From assembly GCA_023399455.1 (NCBI GenBank), contig JAEWPN010000187.1, forward strand, positions 1-12,754: 12,754 nucleotides of DNA, written 5' to 3'. Both the position numbers and the translations under genes were made by a program. Source of the DNA: Bacillota bacterium. Its GTDB lineage: Bacteria > Bacillota > Clostridia > Lachnospirales > Lachnospiraceae. Positions 12,646 to 12,754 of the stretch are shown here, in pieces; the stretch's first letter is position 1, and every line of letters starts with the position of its first letter. Below the pieces are notes generated by a model. It was not told the DNA's origin and did no database searches. It saw only the letters and a list, made by a program, of their open reading frames with translations.

Positions 12646-12690
12646 AGCGCAAAGCCGACAGATTTTGAAAGGGTCATGGTTATCGCTATG
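12646..12690 (+). promoter_or_regulatory. Structured leader ending at the start codon of the right-edge gene
   Basis: An interrupted hairpin: AGCG (12646-12649) with CGCT (12684-12687), AGCC (12653-12656) with GGTT (12678-12681, one G-T pair), and GAC (12657-12659) with GTC (12673-12675). The best Shine-Dalgarno-like run, GAAAGGG (12667-12673), sits at the top, 14 nt from the ATG. An upstream AT-rich inverted repeat ACAAAAT/ATTTTGT (12612-12618, 12635-12641) adds another stem. Confidence 0.4.
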
Positions 12691-12754
12691 AAAAAAATCA
12701 CGAAATATTATAAAAGATTACAAATACGTTCCATTAAAATAGCTGTGTTGGCTG
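12688..12754 (+). CDS. 5' end of a gene running off the window, probably an exported or membrane protein
   Basis: An open frame starts at ATG 12688 (or at 12676, in frame, four codons earlier) and stays open to the window edge: MKKITKYYKRLQIRSIKIAV then LA. A basic N-terminus followed by the beginning of a hydrophobic run is what a signal peptide or first membrane helix looks like. It is supported by an upstream promoter. The Shine-Dalgarno is badly placed for either start, so which ATG is used is unclear. Too short to name a family. Confidence 0.5.
   Translation, partial: MKKITKYYKRLQIRSIKIAVLA

Noticed and set aside
12642..12690. A complete c-di-GMP-I (GEMM) riboswitch
   Set aside because: Only CGCAAAGCC and a GGTTATCG-like end are seen; the spacing is too short and the first conserved strand is missing, so only a structured leader is reported.

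Overview
The window looks like a piece of the chromosome of an anaerobic, low-to-medium GC Firmicute, most likely a Lachnospiraceae-type Clostridia. This rests on strong AGGAGG-type Shine-Dalgarno sequences, sigma-A-like promoters (TTGACA/TATAAT with 17-nt spacers), a RelQ-type small alarmone synthetase, a CgeB/YkvP-like glycosyltransferase and a hemolysin-III membrane protein. I see no phage, insertion sequence, CRISPR, tRNA or rRNA.

Layout. (a) Positions 1-1897: a leftward, AT-rich operon with an autoregulated-looking MarR repressor (TTG start), a split-barrel flavin/PNPOx-family protein, a nitroreductase, and a 50-codon gene (89-241) that is easily missed, closed by a strong hairpin terminator. 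The marR promoter is covered by two perfect palindromes. (b) 2005-3674: a divergently transcribed CLC chloride/proton antiporter with a C-terminal RCK_C/TrkA_C-like domain, then a bidirectional terminator shared with (c), a leftward CgeB-like glycosyltransferase (3677-4663). (d) 4761-7417: rightward sugar-nucleotide genes, a eukaryote-like (UAP1-type) UDP-sugar pyrophosphorylase followed by galE. The GalE has Cys at the position equivalent to E. coli Tyr299, which predicts use of N-acetylated UDP-hexoses. Together the two could make and epimerise UDP-GlcNAc/UDP-GalNAc or UDP-Glc/UDP-Gal for surface or spore glycans; the adjacent glycosyltransferase fits that idea. (e) 7432-8563: leftward hlyIII-family gene and an unrecognised 88-residue protein. 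(f) 8697-9445: RelQ-type (p)ppGpp synthetase. (g) 9446-9994: a ~550-bp gene-free stretch rich in hairpins and repeats, the part least explained by known genes. (h) 9995-11241: an unrecognised coiled-coil, tail-anchored protein, one base before a flavin reductase-like gene. (i) 11241-12473: a leftward Y-family DNA polymerase with a clamp-binding motif. (j) 12563-12754: promoter, structured leader and first codons of a rightward gene running off the window, probably exported.

No single large new system stands out. The best leads are the structured intergenic region at 9477-9750, the UAP1-like enzyme/GalE Cys299 pair, the two-palindrome marR control region, the missed 50-codon gene, and the hairpin leader at the right edge.
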